This document shows positions 1-9,836 of a stretch of 64,000 bases of DNA, piece after piece. Made by a program: the position numbers and the translations under genes. Numbering within the stretch: position 1 is the first letter of the stretch; each line of letters begins with the position of its first letter. The notes beneath the pieces were generated by a model. That model saw nothing but the letters and a program-made list of their open reading frames with translations. It had not been told where the DNA came from and ran no database searches. The stretch comes from Acinetobacter sp. YWS30-1 (lineage in GTDB: Bacteria > Pseudomonadota > Gammaproteobacteria > Pseudomonadales > Moraxellaceae), in assembly GCF_033558715.1 (NCBI RefSeq), contig NZ_CP114606.1, positions 434,001-498,000 on the forward strand, given 5' to 3'.

Positions 1-16
1 AGAGATAAAAGCTGAA

Positions 17-2272
17 TTAAAATTTATAGTTCAGGGTTAAAGCTGCTGAACGTGGTTGGCCTAAGATCACACGGCCACCTCCATTATTCAGCGTGCTGAT
101 GTACTCTTTATCTGCCAGATTATAAACATTCAGGTTTAAGGAAGTTTGGTCATTAAAGGTATAACCGGCCATAGCATCAAATACCACATAGCTTGGAATA
201 CTTGGCATATTCGCTGCTGCAGTACTATCGGTAATCACACGTTTTTGCTCATCTACATAACGTGCGCCCAAGCCCAGTTTTAAACCGGCAATGTTATAGG
301 TCGTCCATAAAGAAGCGGTCCATTCAGGTGACCAACGTACACTATTGGTCTGGGTCACTACGCCCGTGTTGGAATTGACACTGAACTGGTCTTTTTGCTC
401 GGTTTTCATATGGGCAACACCTGCTGAAATATTCCAGGCATCAGTAATTTTACCGACAGCACCCAATTCGATTCCTTTAACTGTAGTTTTACCTTCCTGA
501 ACAGACTCGCGGGTAATTGGATCTTGGGTAAACTGGTTTTCATTTTCGGTGTAGTATGCCGCAGCATTTAAAGCCAGATCACCCTCTAGCAGATCCCATT
601 TGGTGCCAATTTCATAATGATGAGTTTCTTGAGGGTCTGCGGCTGAGCTGTTTATTCCTGTGGATGAAAGGCTAAAGTTACTGCTACCCGGTGGTGTCAG
701 GGATTTGGCATAAGATGCATAGACACTGCTGTAGGCGGTTGGCTTATATAAACCACCGAGCTTCCAGCTGAATAAAGTGTCATGGGCTTTTAAATCTGTT
801 TTGGTTTCAGTCACTGCTAGTGTCGTACTGTCGGTTGAGTAACCCAGCGCATCGTAATTAGTATCGTAATAATCGACACGGACGCCACCATTAAGTTGAA
901 AACGTTCGCCAAACTTGAGCGTATCGAAAAGATAAGCAGCCGCCGTTTGGGTTTCACCATCCGAATAAGCGCCCGTATACACAGGATCAGGCAGATTCTG
1001 GTGACGGTCAGGATGATATAGATTCGCGGGTGGTGTGGTGTTGCTTGGCTGTCCCGGCATTTGTGTGGCCAGTGTTCTGGAATGTTGCTGCTCTTTTAAT
1101 AGTTCTACACCAGCGACCAGATCATGCTCCACTGAACCGGTTTTGACATTCCAGTTCACCGTGCTCTGATTAGCCAGAATTTTATTTTCCTGATCGACAC
1201 CCTGGCGTGAACGGCTTACTGTCCAGTCTTGAGGATTGGTAGAGTCATTTCTTGAAAGGCTATTAATCCCCGTCAAAGTACGCTGCATATGGGTATTACC
1301 CAGACGGGTAATATTGGTAAATTTCAGATTTTCAGCCCAGTCACTTTCGATTTTTGCTGTATACATGTCAGCATCAACATCTTCATGGTCATCGGTATGG
1401 CCATAATAATTTTCACGGTCTACTTTAGGTGCACTGGCAATCAGTGGGTCAGCATTCCAGAAACCTTTCATGCCAATCGTTGGAATACCGCCATCCGGAA
1501 TGTTACGTTGGCGGATATGCTGGGAATAAAGATACAGGCGAGTATCACTATCCAGACCAAAGGCGATAGAAGGGGCAACAGCCCAGCCTTGATTCTGGAT
1601 AAAGTCGCGGCCTTCTACACCGCCATCTTGACCCATTGCATTTAAACGGACAGCAACGCTGTCATTGATCGCCTGATTAATGTCAGTGGCAAGACGCGTA
1701 TGTTCAGCCGTATTGTAGGTGGCAGAGACTTCACGACTGTTTTCCAAATGAGGCAATTTGCTGACCAGATTCACATAACCAGACGCCGTACCACGCCCAC
1801 CTTCGGCACCCGCAGGGCCTTTTACGACTTCCACCTGTTCCAGGTTAAACACATCACGACTTACAGCGCCGAGGTCACGAATGCCATCCAGATAGGTGGA
1901 GCTTTGAGTTGAAAAGCCGCGCATCTGGAAGGCATCGCCAGCACTGGTATTCCCATTCTCACCGAGTTGTAGGGTAATTCCTGGCGTATTACGTAAGGCT
2001 TCAACCAGGGTGGTTGCACCTTGTTCTTTTAATAAGTTTTTGTTGATAATCGAAACAGTCTGAGGCGTATCTACTAAAGCTTGGCTAGATTTAGCAGAAC
2101 TCAATTGATCTACTTTATATTCATTTGCAGTTTTATTCTTAACTGTAATTTCTGGAAGCTGAATAACGCCTTCATTGGTGATGTTATCTGCATGAGTGAT
2201 CAGTGGCAAAGTTGCAGCAAGTGCGACCAATGAAGTCTTGTAATGATGTTTTCGGCTTTTGATATGCGCCAT
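17..2272 (-). CDS. TonB-dependent siderophore receptor, Fiu/PiuA-like
   Basis: Outer-membrane receptor that imports ferric catecholate-type siderophores using TonB energy. The 751-residue product has an N-terminal signal peptide (roughly residues 1-28), a plug domain (about 65-180, with DTPQTVSII, MRGF, YLDGIRD and VEVVKGP motifs) and a long beta-barrel that ends in the terminal Phe expected of outer-membrane proteins. The stretch DGGIPTIG and the plug wording resemble E. coli Fiu and Pseudomonas PiuA more than FepA. It is transcribed alone: the next receptor upstream ends in a terminator, and this gene has its own Fur-like site. No siderophore biosynthesis gene is in the window, so it probably takes up xenosiderophores or a siderophore made elsewhere. 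The family is secure; the exact ligand is inferred. Confidence 0.92.
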   Translation of the reverse strand: MAHIKSRKHHYKTSLVALAATLPLITHADNITNEGVIQLPEITVKNKTANEYKVDQLSSAKSSQALVDTPQTVSIINKNLLKEQGATTLVEALRNTPGITLQLGENGNTSAGDAFQMRGFSTQSSTYLDGIRDLGAVSRDVFNLEQVEVVKGPAGAEGGRGTASGYVNLVSKLPHLENSREVSATYNTAEHTRLATDINQAINDSVAVRLNAMGQDGGVEGRDFIQNQGWAVAPSIAFGLDSDTRLYLYSQHIRQRNIPDGGIPTIGMKGFWNADPLIASAPKVDRENYYGHTDDHEDVDADMYTAKIESDWAENLKFTNITRLGNTHMQRTLTGINSLSRNDSTNPQDWTVSRSRQGVDQENKILANQSTVNWNVKTGSVEHDLVAGVELLKEQQHSRTLATQMPGQPSNTTPPANLYHPDRHQNLPDPVYTGAYSDGETQTAAAYLFDTLKFGERFQLNGGVRVDYYDTNYDALGYSTDSTTLAVTETKTDLKAHDTLFSWKLGGLYKPTAYSSVYASYAKSLTPPGSSNFSLSSTGINSSAADPQETHHYEIGTKWDLLEGDLALNAAAYYTENENQFTQDPITRESVQEGKTTVKGIELGAVGKITDAWNISAGVAHMKTEQKDQFSVNSNTGVVTQTNSVRWSPEWTASLWTTYNIAGLKLGLGARYVDEQKRVITDSTAAANMPSIPSYVVFDAMAGYTFNDQTSLNLNVYNLADKEYISTLNNGGGRVILGQPRSAALTLNYKF

Positions 2273-2391
2273 GTGACAGAATTCCTGAATTGAATAATAT
2301 TTCCCTTACCACCTTGATATGCTCGAGTTCATCAAATAGCAGCAATTATGGAGTTATTGTTATGGCCTTTAACAATTTTGCGAATTGTAGT

Positions 2392-2410
2392 GATAATAAT
2401 TATCATTAAC
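2392..2410 (-). promoter_or_regulatory. Fur box
   Basis: GATAATAATTATCATTAAC matches the 19-base Fur consensus (GATAATGATAATCATTATC) at nearly all positions. It sits about 120 bases upstream of the receptor start. Iron-replete Fur would be expected to repress transcription from here. Confidence 0.8.
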
Positions 2411-2632
2411 AATATTTAATTAAATCATTCTTATGAATTTATGGATGAAATTACTGTTTAATATTCAAACTTTAATCTGGGATTTCTATTAAGAAAAATT
2501 TCAAAATAAACTTATTTTTCAGTTTTTTACCTAAGATTAAAAAATGTAATTATTTTCTATTTAAAGCTTTTTATCAAAAGGTTTATAAATACAACTAAAT
2601 CTAGATTTAAAGTTTTATATCTTTCAGAAAAT

Positions 2633-2663
2633 AAAAATAGCCTCACGAATGAGGCTATTTTTT
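2633..2663 (-). terminator. Terminator of the second receptor gene
   Basis: Hairpin with arms AAAAATAGCCTCA and TGAGGCTATTTTT and a CGAA/TTCG tetraloop, flanked by A/T runs. It lies just after the stop codon on the minus strand and separates the two receptor genes. Confidence 0.85.
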
Positions 2664-2684
2664 GATGAGGGAAGAAGCTAAAAC

Positions 2685-4922
2685 TTAGTATTTAAAGTTC
2701 AGAGAAAGAACTGCGTTACGGCCTTCTGCTTCAGTTGCATAGTGAGATGCATAAGCTTTAGTGAAATAACGTTCATCAGATAAGTTATTTACATTTAACT
2801 GCAGGTCAACATTTTGATTTACGTTATAACGTGCCATGGCATCATAGCGTACATAACCTGGAACATATTTAGTATTCGCTAGGTCACCATACACTTTGTC
2901 CATCGCAACTGCACCAGCACCGATTGTTAACGCAGGGGTTAGATCATAAGTCGTCCAAAGTGTGGCTGAGTTTTTCGCAACGTTAGGCATTTTATTTCCA
3001 TTGTATGGACTATCTTCATTTGTACATACAGTTGGTCGACCGCTACATTTTTTTCCATTATCAACAGCTTCACTGTCTAGGTATGTATAGCCCGCAGAGA
3101 CTGCCCATTTATCAGTAAGATTACCGTTTAAACCAAGCTCAAAGCCATCTACCTTACTTTCACCAACGTTAGCATAAGTAGTCGGTGTTAACTGAACTCG
3201 AGCATTCTGTTTTTCAGTACGGAAAATTGCAGCAGTCAAATTCAATTTGTCATTAAATAGATCCCATTTCGTACCAATTTCAAATGTGCGGCTTTCTTCA
3301 GGATCGAGATTGCTATAATTTTCTGCAATACCTTCTGAACCATCACCTGAGTCAACACCTACAGGGTTGGCTGAAGTAGCGAAGCTTGTGTAAATAGATC
3401 CATTTTCACGCGGTTTAAAAGTAAGACCTGCCTGGTAAGTGAAGAAATCAGCGTCACTTGAAATGGTTTCACCTGAAGCATTGGTTTTTTGCTTGGTATC
3501 AAAGTCATCCCAACGCAATCCTAAGTCCAATAACCATTGCGGATTGAGTTCAATGTTATCCAGTAAATAAATAGAAGCTGTTTCTGTGGTAGTGGTCGTG
3601 GTAGCTCTGTTGGCTGTACGAGCACCTAACCATTGATCACGTGAGTTTGGATTGGTTAAAGAAGTACACCATGCATCATTATTTGCACAATCACTGTTAA
3701 ATCCACCTGTCGTGCTATCAGGGTAGCCAGGGTAGGTGGTTGAATAGTTACCTTTATCAGATTCTTGTTTAGAGTATTCAACACCTGTATTAAAGCTATG
3801 CTTTAGAGCACCGGTATTAAACTTACCTGCTAAAGAAAGTTGATCGCTAAAGGTTTCTGTATCTGTAATCCGTGAGTTAATACGACGCCATACTTTATCA
3901 TTGAGTACGTTACCTTTTGAGTCATCAGGCTGCGTCCATAGATAATCATTTTTTGACTTGCTATAAATAGCAGTATTACTCAAAGTCAAATCATCAGTCA
4001 GATCATGTTCTAATTTAAGTGTACCAATCTGATTTTCTTGTTTCTGGAAATCACGATTTAATAAACCATAGTAGATGCCTTGTTTAACATCGATAGGTTT
4101 ACCGACAGTCGCTTTTTTATCTTTGTCATAATTATATGGAACACCAGCATCAGGCGTATCATCAGATTTTAAGTAGTAATAGCTTAAAGTCCCACGAGTA
4201 GGAGTATCCAGGCCAAAACTGATACTTGGTGCAATACCTACACGTTTATATTCAGCGCCGTCTTTCTGACCTGCTTTTTCATTTTGATGACCCATCATAG
4301 CAATACGCGCTGCAATGCCATTACCGAAATCTTTGTTGCCATCTAAAGTGATGCGCTGGTAATTATCGGTACCTTGTGCAATGGAACCTTCTAAAGAATC
4401 ACCAGCTTTAGCAACCTTAGAGATCATGTTGATGCTACCGCCAGTCGTACCGGCACCGCCCATTGCAGAAGAAGAGCCTTTGGTCACTTCAACCTGTTCG
4501 ACCGCAAACATTTCACGGTTTTGTGAAGTCGCGCTACGAACTCCATCTACATACATTGAGCTTTCAGAGTTATAACCACGAATAAATGGACGATCGCCAT
4601 TCGGGTTGCCACCTTCACCCGCACCCAAAGTAATACCAGGTACAGTACGTAAAGCATCAGAAAGTGTAGTGACTTGAGTGTCTTCAATCAGTTGCTTAGA
4701 AATGACTGATACAGATTTAGGTGTATCCAGTAAAGGTGCAACAAATTTCTTATTTGCGGAATTATCTACTTTTAAACTTGGTGTCTGTTCAGCTTTAACT
4801 TCTTGATGAATAGTTTCGAGCTTGACCACATTTTCATCAGCCACAGCATTTACGGTTACAATCGAGAGGGAAGAGGCAATCGCCGATGAAACGAGTTTTT
4901 TACGTGATTTGATAAACGACAT
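2685..4922 (-). CDS. TonB-dependent catecholate siderophore receptor
   Basis: Second outer-membrane siderophore receptor, 745 residues. It has a signal peptide (about 1-28, cleaved after AVA), a plug domain with DTPKSVSVIS, FIRGY, MYVDGVR and VEVTKGSS motifs, and a barrel ending in Tyr. The plug places it in the Fiu-like catecholate group, but its extracellular loops differ clearly from the first receptor (DAGVPYN instead of DGGIPTIG), so the two probably prefer different ferric siderophores. A Fur-like site lies 40-60 bases upstream. The position next to tig is, from memory, where Acinetobacter carries a PiuA-class receptor; I could not check this and give no symbol. Confidence 0.92.
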   Translation of the reverse strand: MSFIKSRKKLVSSAIASSLSIVTVNAVADENVVKLETIHQEVKAEQTPSLKVDNSANKKFVAPLLDTPKSVSVISKQLIEDTQVTTLSDALRTVPGITLGAGEGGNPNGDRPFIRGYNSESSMYVDGVRSATSQNREMFAVEQVEVTKGSSSAMGGAGTTGGSINMISKVAKAGDSLEGSIAQGTDNYQRITLDGNKDFGNGIAARIAMMGHQNEKAGQKDGAEYKRVGIAPSISFGLDTPTRGTLSYYYLKSDDTPDAGVPYNYDKDKKATVGKPIDVKQGIYYGLLNRDFQKQENQIGTLKLEHDLTDDLTLSNTAIYSKSKNDYLWTQPDDSKGNVLNDKVWRRINSRITDTETFSDQLSLAGKFNTGALKHSFNTGVEYSKQESDKGNYSTTYPGYPDSTTGGFNSDCANNDAWCTSLTNPNSRDQWLGARTANRATTTTTTETASIYLLDNIELNPQWLLDLGLRWDDFDTKQKTNASGETISSDADFFTYQAGLTFKPRENGSIYTSFATSANPVGVDSGDGSEGIAENYSNLDPEESRTFEIGTKWDLFNDKLNLTAAIFRTEKQNARVQLTPTTYANVGESKVDGFELGLNGNLTDKWAVSAGYTYLDSEAVDNGKKCSGRPTVCTNEDSPYNGNKMPNVAKNSATLWTTYDLTPALTIGAGAVAMDKVYGDLANTKYVPGYVRYDAMARYNVNQNVDLQLNVNNLSDERYFTKAYASHYATEAEGRNAVLSLNFKY

Positions 4923-4960
4923 GTGGGAACCCGAAAAAAAGCTTAAAATTTATGTATGCG

Positions 4961-4979
4961 AATAATAATAATTCTTATT
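4961..4979 (-). promoter_or_regulatory. Fur-box-like site
   Basis: AATAATAATAATTCTTATT fits the three-hexamer Fur model (two NATAAT units and one inverted unit) less perfectly than the other site. Its position upstream of a siderophore receptor supports iron repression. Confidence 0.55.
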
Positions 4980-5348
4980 TAAATTAAGAATTACTTGCCG
5001 ATAGGAAATGACGATTTTAAGGATTGTATTAATTGGTTTGATCAATGTGATAGTGTATCAAAATGTTTCTAAGTTAATGTATTTAAAATAGATCTGATTA
5101 ATAGATTATTATCGTTACTTTTATTGAGATTATTAGAGTTTAAAAATTTTGAAGAAAAGATAAAGAAAAGTTTACTAAAAGTCCTATAAAAATCCATAAA
5201 TGCCGATGAATGAGATGATCTGTCCAGTTTGAGTAATCAATATATCTACTCTTATTTGAGGGAAGGGATATTTAATCAAAGAAAAATGAATTTGACTGAA
5301 TAAATTTGATTATTACAGCATCAATAAAGACGATTCAAGTATTGTGTT

Positions 5349-5377
5349 TTGTATATCTGCAAATGTTGTCATATAAT
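5349..5377 (+). promoter_or_regulatory. Sigma70 promoter of tig
   Basis: TTGTAT and TATAAT are separated by exactly 17 bases, putting transcription start near 5384. The site falls inside the longest possible tig reading frame, which argues that the true start codon is 5426 and not 5306. Confidence 0.7.
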
Positions 5378-5425
5378 GTGGCACATTTTTATAAACCTGT
5401 TATTACCAAATATATAGAGGAAGCC

Positions 5426-6757
5426 ATGCAAGTAACTTCTGAAGCGGTTTCGGGCGTTGCCCGTCGTTTAAATGTTTCTGTACCGACGAGCCGTATTAAT
5501 GAGCAATTTGAAGCTCGTTTAAAACGCACTGCTAAAACTGCGAAGATCAACGGCTTCCGTCCAGGTAAAGTACCTGTAAACGTAGTTCGTCGTGAATACG
5601 GCGCTGGTATCTACCAAGAAGTTGTCAACGACATCATTCGCGACACAGTTTTCGAAGCAATCCAACAAGAAAAAATCAACGCTGTTGGTATGCCAAACAT
5701 CGAAAAAACTGAAATGAAAGATGATGCTTTAGTTTATGAAGCGACTGTTGAAGTTTATCCAGAAGTTGAAGTGAAATTCGAAGGTCTGGAAGTTGAACGT
5801 AAAGCGTCTGAAGTAAATGATAAAGACGTTGAGAAGATGATTGAAAATCTTCAAAAACAACGCGCTTCTTGGGCTGAAACTAAAGGCATGGCTAAAAAAG
5901 ACATGCAAGTAACTTTCGACTTCGAAGGTACTGTTGATGGCGAAAAATTTGAAGGCGGCGCTGCGCAAGACTTTAAACTTGTTTTAGGTTCTGGTCGTAT
6001 GATCCCTGGCTTCGAAGATGGCATCATCGGTATGAAGAAAGGCGAAGAGAAAGTGATCGATGTTACTTTCCCTGAAGATTACCAAGCTGAAAACCTTGCT
6101 GGTAAACAAGCTCAATTCAAAATCAATGTGAAACTTGTTGAAAAACAAAAACTTCCAGAAATTGATGCTGAATTCCTGAAAATCTTCGGTATTTCTGAAG
6201 AAGATGGCGTTGAAAAACTGAAAGCCGACGTTCGTAAAAACATGGAACGTGAAGTGAAAAACGGCCTGCGTAACCAGGTTAAAGGCGCAACTTTCGATGC
6301 ACTTGTAGCTGCAAACGAAGTTGAACTTCCATCTGCAATGGTTGCTCAAGAAATTGACCGTCAACGTCAACAAATGATCCAGCAGTTCACTCAACAGTTC
6401 GGTGCTCAAGGCGCGAAAGCATTTGATTCAAGCATGCTTCCAGATGACCTGTTTAAAGAACAAGCTGAGAAATCAGTTAAACTTGGCGTATTGGTAAGCC
6501 GTATTCTTGCTGATGCGAAAATCGAAGTAGATCAAGCGCGCGTTGAAGCTTATATCGAAGACATGGCTTCTTCTTACGAAGATCCAAACGAAGTGATTGA
6601 ATACTTCAAAAATGACAAGCAACAACGTGCTCAAATCGAAGCAGTTGTACTTGAAGATCAAGTTGTTGATCACATTCTGTCATCTGCTAAAGTGACTGAT
6701 GCGACTGTAAGCTATGAAGACTTATTGAAAGAGCAACAAGCTCGTCAACAAGGCTAA
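5426..6757 (+). CDS. tig: Trigger factor (ribosome-associated chaperone/PPIase)
   Basis: Binds the ribosomal exit tunnel and shields nascent chains; the middle domain is a peptidyl-prolyl isomerase. The product is 443 residues, close to the usual 430-440. It shows the N-terminal ribosome-binding domain with the GFRPGKVP signature near residue 45, an FKBP-like domain around 150-245 ([27 protein letters not shown]), and a helical C-terminal substrate-binding domain. I chose ATG 5426, which has an AGAGGA Shine-Dalgarno and lies downstream of a good promoter. The frame stays open back to 5306, but those 40 residues are not trigger-factor-like. It precedes clpP and clpX, as in many proteobacteria. 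Confidence 0.97.
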   Translation: MQVTSEAVSGVARRLNVSVPTSRINEQFEARLKRTAKTAKINGFRPGKVPVNVVRREYGAGIYQEVVNDIIRDTVFEAIQQEKINAVGMPNIEKTEMKDDALVYEATVEVYPEVEVKFEGLEVERKASEVNDKDVEKMIENLQKQRASWAETKGMAKKDMQVTFDFEGTVDGEKFEGGAAQDFKLVLGSGRMIPGFEDGIIGMKKGEEKVIDVTFPEDYQAENLAGKQAQFKINVKLVEKQKLPEIDAEFLKIFGISEEDGVEKLKADVRKNMEREVKNGLRNQVKGATFDALVAANEVELPSAMVAQEIDRQRQQMIQQFTQQFGAQGAKAFDSSMLPDDLFKEQAEKSVKLGVLVSRILADAKIEVDQARVEAYIEDMASSYEDPNEVIEYFKNDKQQRAQIEAVVLEDQVVDHILSSAKVTDATVSYEDLLKEQQARQQG

Positions 6758-6771
6758 TTCAAGCTTTCCAT

Positions 6772-6797
6772 AAAAAGGCGCTTCGTGCGCCTTTTTT
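6772..6797 (+). terminator. Terminator of tig
   Basis: AAAAAGGCGC and GCGCCTTTTTT arms with a TTCGT loop directly after the tig stop codon, so clpP needs its own promoter. Confidence 0.88.
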
Positions 6798-6812
6798 CAT
6801 ATTAGTAATTTC

Positions 6813-6841
6813 TTGACATATCTGATTTTCACAAAACTAAT
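6813..6841 (+). promoter_or_regulatory. Candidate clpP promoter
   Basis: A perfect -35 TTGACA is followed after 17 bases by ACTAAT, a weaker -10. It lies between the tig terminator and clpP, leaving a leader of about 100 bases. No sigma32 heat-shock consensus was recognised. Confidence 0.5.
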
Positions 6842-6947
6842 GCAAAAAATATGATGGAATTATTCGCGATTATTTTGCAATTTCATTGATTATCCCTCAT
6901 ATTGTGATTATGGATTAAGTCACAAAAATTTAGGAATAAATAAACCT

Positions 6948-7553
6948 ATGTATGTTCCAACGATTGAAAACGCTTTAGTGCCAATGGTGGTAGAACAATC
7001 CTCTCGTGGTGAGCGTTCTTTTGATATTTATTCACGCCTTTTACGTGAGCGGGTAATTTTTCTGACAGGTGAAGTTGAAGACAATATGGCCAACCTGATC
7101 GTTGCGCAAATGTTGTTTTTAGAAGCTGAGAACCCAGATAAAGATATTCATTTATATATCAACTCACCGGGTGGTTCGGTGACTGCTGGCATGGCGATCT
7201 ACGATACCATGCAGTTTATTAAACCGGATGTTGTGACTTACTGTATGGGTCAGGCAGCATCAATGGGTGCATTCCTGCTCAATGCAGGAACTAAAGGCAA
7301 ACGTTACTGCCTTGAAAATGCACGTGTCATGATTCACCAGCCTTTGGGTGGTTTCAAAGGCCAGGCATCAGATATTGAAATTCACGCACGTGAAATTCTG
7401 TTCATTAAAGAACGTTTAAACCGTTTAATGGCTGAACATAGCGGTCAGGACTATGAAAAAGTGGCACGCGATACAGACCGTGACAACTTCATGACTGCTC
7501 AGCAAGCGAAAGAATACGGTCTTGTGGATGAAGTTCTAACGAAACGTCCATAA
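6948..7553 (+). CDS. clpP: ClpP, ATP-dependent Clp protease proteolytic subunit
   Basis: Serine peptidase that forms the tetradecameric barrel of ClpXP and ClpAP. The 201-residue product carries the catalytic triad at Ser105 (in GQAASMGAF), His130 (in RVMIHQP) and Asp179. These match E. coli Ser97/His122/Asp171 with an 8-residue offset, so the enzyme should be active. clpX follows after 29 bases on the same strand with no terminator between them, indicating a clpP-clpX operon. Confidence 0.98.
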   Translation: MYVPTIENALVPMVVEQSSRGERSFDIYSRLLRERVIFLTGEVEDNMANLIVAQMLFLEAENPDKDIHLYINSPGGSVTAGMAIYDTMQFIKPDVVTYCMGQAASMGAFLLNAGTKGKRYCLENARVMIHQPLGGFKGQASDIEIHAREILFIKERLNRLMAEHSGQDYEKVARDTDRDNFMTAQQAKEYGLVDEVLTKRP

Positions 7554-7582
7554 GTTTTAGAGATTGAGATATTGGAGTAAAT

Positions 7583-8893
7583 ATGTCCGAACATCCTCAA
7601 GGACAAAAGCATTGTTCATTTTGCGGTAAAACGCAGTCTGAAGTCGGAAAGCTGATTGCAGGCGAGGACGCATACATTTGTAATGAATGTGTGGACGTAT
7701 GCTTAGATTTGGTTCAAACCAGTCAACAGGTCGAAACCAATGACTGGGCGAACCGTCCTTTACCGAAACCGCATGAAATCCGTGCGGCGCTCGATCAATA
7801 TGTGATTGGTCAGGACGTAGCGAAAAAGACATTATCTGTGGCCGTATACAACCATTACAAACGTCTGAAAGTACAGACCAATGGTAAGAAAGCAGATGAT
7901 TCCGTTGAAATTGCCAAAAGTAATATCCTGCTGGTCGGTCCGACCGGTTCAGGTAAAACCTTGCTGGCACAAACCCTTGCCCGTCTTCTGGACGTTCCAT
8001 TTGCCATGGCAGATGCAACAACCCTAACTGAAGCGGGTTATGTGGGTGAAGATGTTGAAAACATTGTACAAAAGCTTTTGCAAAAAGCTGATTACGATGT
8101 CGAAAAAGCGCAAAAGGGCATTATCTATATCGATGAAATCGACAAGATTACCCGTAAATCTGAAAACCCATCCATTACTCGTGATGTATCAGGTGAAGGC
8201 GTACAGCAAGCCTTGCTGAAAATGATCGAAGGTACGGTTGCTTCAATTCCACCACAAGGTGGTCGTAAGCACCCGCAGCAGGAATTCATTCAGATTGATA
8301 CCTCGAATATCCTGTTCATCTGTGGCGGTGCATTCTCAGGTCTTGAGAAAATCGTACAGCAGCGTCAGGAGAAAGGTGGTATTGGCTTTACTGCAGAAGT
8401 CCGTAATAAAGACGAAAGCAAAAAGTTGTCTGAATTGTTCCGTCAGGTCGAAGCGACTGACTTAGTGAAATTTGGTCTGATTCCAGAATTCATTGGTCGT
8501 TTACCCGTGATTGCGACTTTGGATGAGCTCGATGAAGAAGCTTTAATGCAGATTCTGACTGAGCCGAAGAATGCATTAACTCGTCAATATAAACATTTGT
8601 TTGAGATGGAAAATGTGGACTTGGTCTTTGAAGATTCAGCACTACGTGCCGTTGCGAAAAAAGCACTGGAACGTAATACTGGTGCGCGTGGCCTGCGTTC
8701 AATTCTGGAAAATTCATTGCTAGAAACCATGTATGACCTGCCGAGTCGTAGCGATGTAGGCACCGTGGTGGTGAATGAAGCTGTCATTAATGGTGAAGCT
8801 GCACCAGAATTTCGTGCTGAACGTCAACCACATGACGAGCCAGAAACAGCGGCAAAAGTTGATTTAAAGGTGGTGAATAGCAAATCTGCTTGA
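7583..8893 (+). CDS. clpX: ClpX, ATPase unfoldase of the Clp protease
   Basis: AAA+ hexameric unfoldase that recognises tagged substrates such as ssrA proteins and feeds them to ClpP. The 436-residue product has an N-terminal zinc-binding domain (Cys11, Cys14, Cys33, Cys36), Walker A GPTGSGKT at 119-126, the pore loop GYVG at 152-155, Walker B ending in Asp184-Glu185, and the IGF loop (in GGIGFTAEV) that docks on ClpP. The start has AUG and a GGAG-containing leader 29 bases after clpP. A strong terminator follows. Confidence 0.98.
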   Translation: MSEHPQGQKHCSFCGKTQSEVGKLIAGEDAYICNECVDVCLDLVQTSQQVETNDWANRPLPKPHEIRAALDQYVIGQDVAKKTLSVAVYNHYKRLKVQTNGKKADDSVEIAKSNILLVGPTGSGKTLLAQTLARLLDVPFAMADATTLTEAGYVGEDVENIVQKLLQKADYDVEKAQKGIIYIDEIDKITRKSENPSITRDVSGEGVQQALLKMIEGTVASIPPQGGRKHPQQEFIQIDTSNILFICGGAFSGLEKIVQQRQEKGGIGFTAEVRNKDESKKLSELFRQVEATDLVKFGLIPEFIGRLPVIATLDELDEEALMQILTEPKNALTRQYKHLFEMENVDLVFEDSALRAVAKKALERNTGARGLRSILENSLLETMYDLPSRSDVGTVVVNEAVINGEAAPEFRAERQPHDEPETAAKVDLKVVNSKSA

Positions 8894-8908
8894 TTGCTAT
8901 TCGTCAGA

Positions 8909-8944
8909 AACGTGCGAAAACCCCGTGTTTTCGCACGTTTTTTA
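8909..8944 (+). terminator. Terminator of clpPX
   Basis: Thirteen-base arms AACGTGCGAAAAC and GTTTTCGCACGTT with a short C-rich loop, followed by a T run, 16 bases after the clpX stop. Confidence 0.92.
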
Positions 8945-9060
8945 TTTCCAAAAGATAAAAGCAGATGCTAATCTCAACATCTAGGCGTGGACGCCGAAAG
9001 CTATAAAAATATATCGCAAAGCACTTGCATACAAGAATAAAGACGCAGTGAGGGATAAGC

Positions 9061-9777
9061 ATGCGTGGAGTCGCAATGGTGCTCATCGGCAGTTTGGCGC
9101 TGATGGGTTGTCACGGTAAAAAAGCCGTAGTTGAGCCTACACAGCCACTCAGCACTTTAAAAAATATTGATCTTGAAAAAAAACCAGGCTTCGTCGAACA
9201 GCATCGGGTGGGGATGTTTACAATTGGCGGCTGGGTCAACCAGAAACAGGGCAATCATTTTCAGGCAGTTAAACCTCAGCATGAGGATGCAGCAATTGTT
9301 TATTTATACCGCCCGGATTCCAAATGGAACCGTCAGGAAATTGTCGCTGCCAGCCTATTTATCAATCAGCATCGTATTCCGAGTTTATTGCATAATCATC
9401 ATTACTGGATTGAGTTACCTGCAGGCACTTATCGCTTGAGTACCAGCCGTCCTTTAGGTGCTTTGCACTTCCAGAAACCTAAATATCTGGACTTTACCGT
9501 AGAAGCGGGTCAATCCTATTTTATTAAGTATGATGAAGAAAATCTAAGCACCCGTCGTAGTGTTCCGGGACCTCTGATGCTGATGCCGAGCAGTGTGGGC
9601 CTCAATGAAATTGCTTTTACCCAGTTAAAATCGGACAGTTTTAACTTTTTTGCACAGGATCAGGAAACTGGGAAAATCCGCAAGAAAGCTCAGAAAATTA
9701 AGGCAACTGAATATGATCCATCTACAGATGTACAGTTAACCACACCGTTTAAACTCTGGGATCCAAGAACCTGGTAA
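9061..9777 (+). CDS. DUF2846-type lipoprotein
   Basis: Predicted lipoprotein of 238 residues with a short signal peptide and lipobox LALMGC, so the mature protein starts at Cys17. The central part (VYLYRPDSKWN at about 80-90, then a beta-rich segment ending in GQSYFIKYDEE) matches my memory of DUF2846, a family of unknown function. The charged tail contains Lys-rich KIRKKAQKIKATEYDP. It follows clpX after the terminator and so is probably transcribed separately. Its original 3' terminator has been split by the insertion sequence that begins 40 bases downstream. Envelope location is inferred; no enzymatic motif is visible. Confidence 0.78.
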   Translation: MRGVAMVLIGSLALMGCHGKKAVVEPTQPLSTLKNIDLEKKPGFVEQHRVGMFTIGGWVNQKQGNHFQAVKPQHEDAAIVYLYRPDSKWNRQEIVAASLFINQHRIPSLLHNHHYWIELPAGTYRLSTSRPLGALHFQKPKYLDFTVEAGQSYFIKYDEENLSTRRSVPGPLMLMPSSVGLNEIAFTQLKSDSFNFFAQDQETGKIRKKAQKIKATEYDPSTDVQLTTPFKLWDPRTW

Positions 9778-9796
9778 TTAATTTTAAAATTCCAAT

Positions 9797-9816
9797 AAAA
9801 AAGCACCCATTAAGGG
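9797..9816. terminator. Left half of a terminator disrupted by the IS
   Basis: AAAAAAGCACCC plus ATTAAGGG is the left arm and loop of a palindrome whose right arm now lies at 11093-11104. Removing the IS and one target copy restores arms AAAAAAGCACCC and GGGTGCTTTTTT around an ATTAA loop, a textbook bidirectional terminator between the lipoprotein gene and fumarase. Confidence 0.85.
9807..9816. repeat. Target site duplication, left copy
   Basis: CCATTAAGGG directly abuts the left IS end and is repeated at 11086-11095. Confidence 0.85.
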
Positions 9817-9836
9817 CATTGCTGTCCCACAATTTT

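Larger units (their letters stand above)
2273..2684. other. Intergenic promoter region between two receptor genes
   Basis: A very AT-rich 412-base gap. It holds the Fur-like operator of the downstream receptor and the terminator of the upstream one. Nothing else recognisable is present, and no convincing reading frame occurs. Confidence 0.7.
4923..5425. other. Divergent intergenic region between receptor and tig
   Basis: AT-rich spacer of about 500 bases. It holds the Fur-like site of the receptor at its left end and the tig promoter at its right end. No other feature is evident between 4990 and 5340. Confidence 0.65.

Noticed and set aside
1289-1912. Plus-strand frames opposite the first receptor gene
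   Set aside because: Antisense shadows of a receptor with strong family motifs on the other strand.
5306-5425. Longer trigger factor start
   Set aside because: The tig promoter lies inside this extension and the 40 extra residues are not conserved in the family.
6895-6947. Heat-shock sigma32 promoter before clpP
   Set aside because: No CTTGAA plus CCCCAT-type pair could be found; a sigma70-type candidate fits better.
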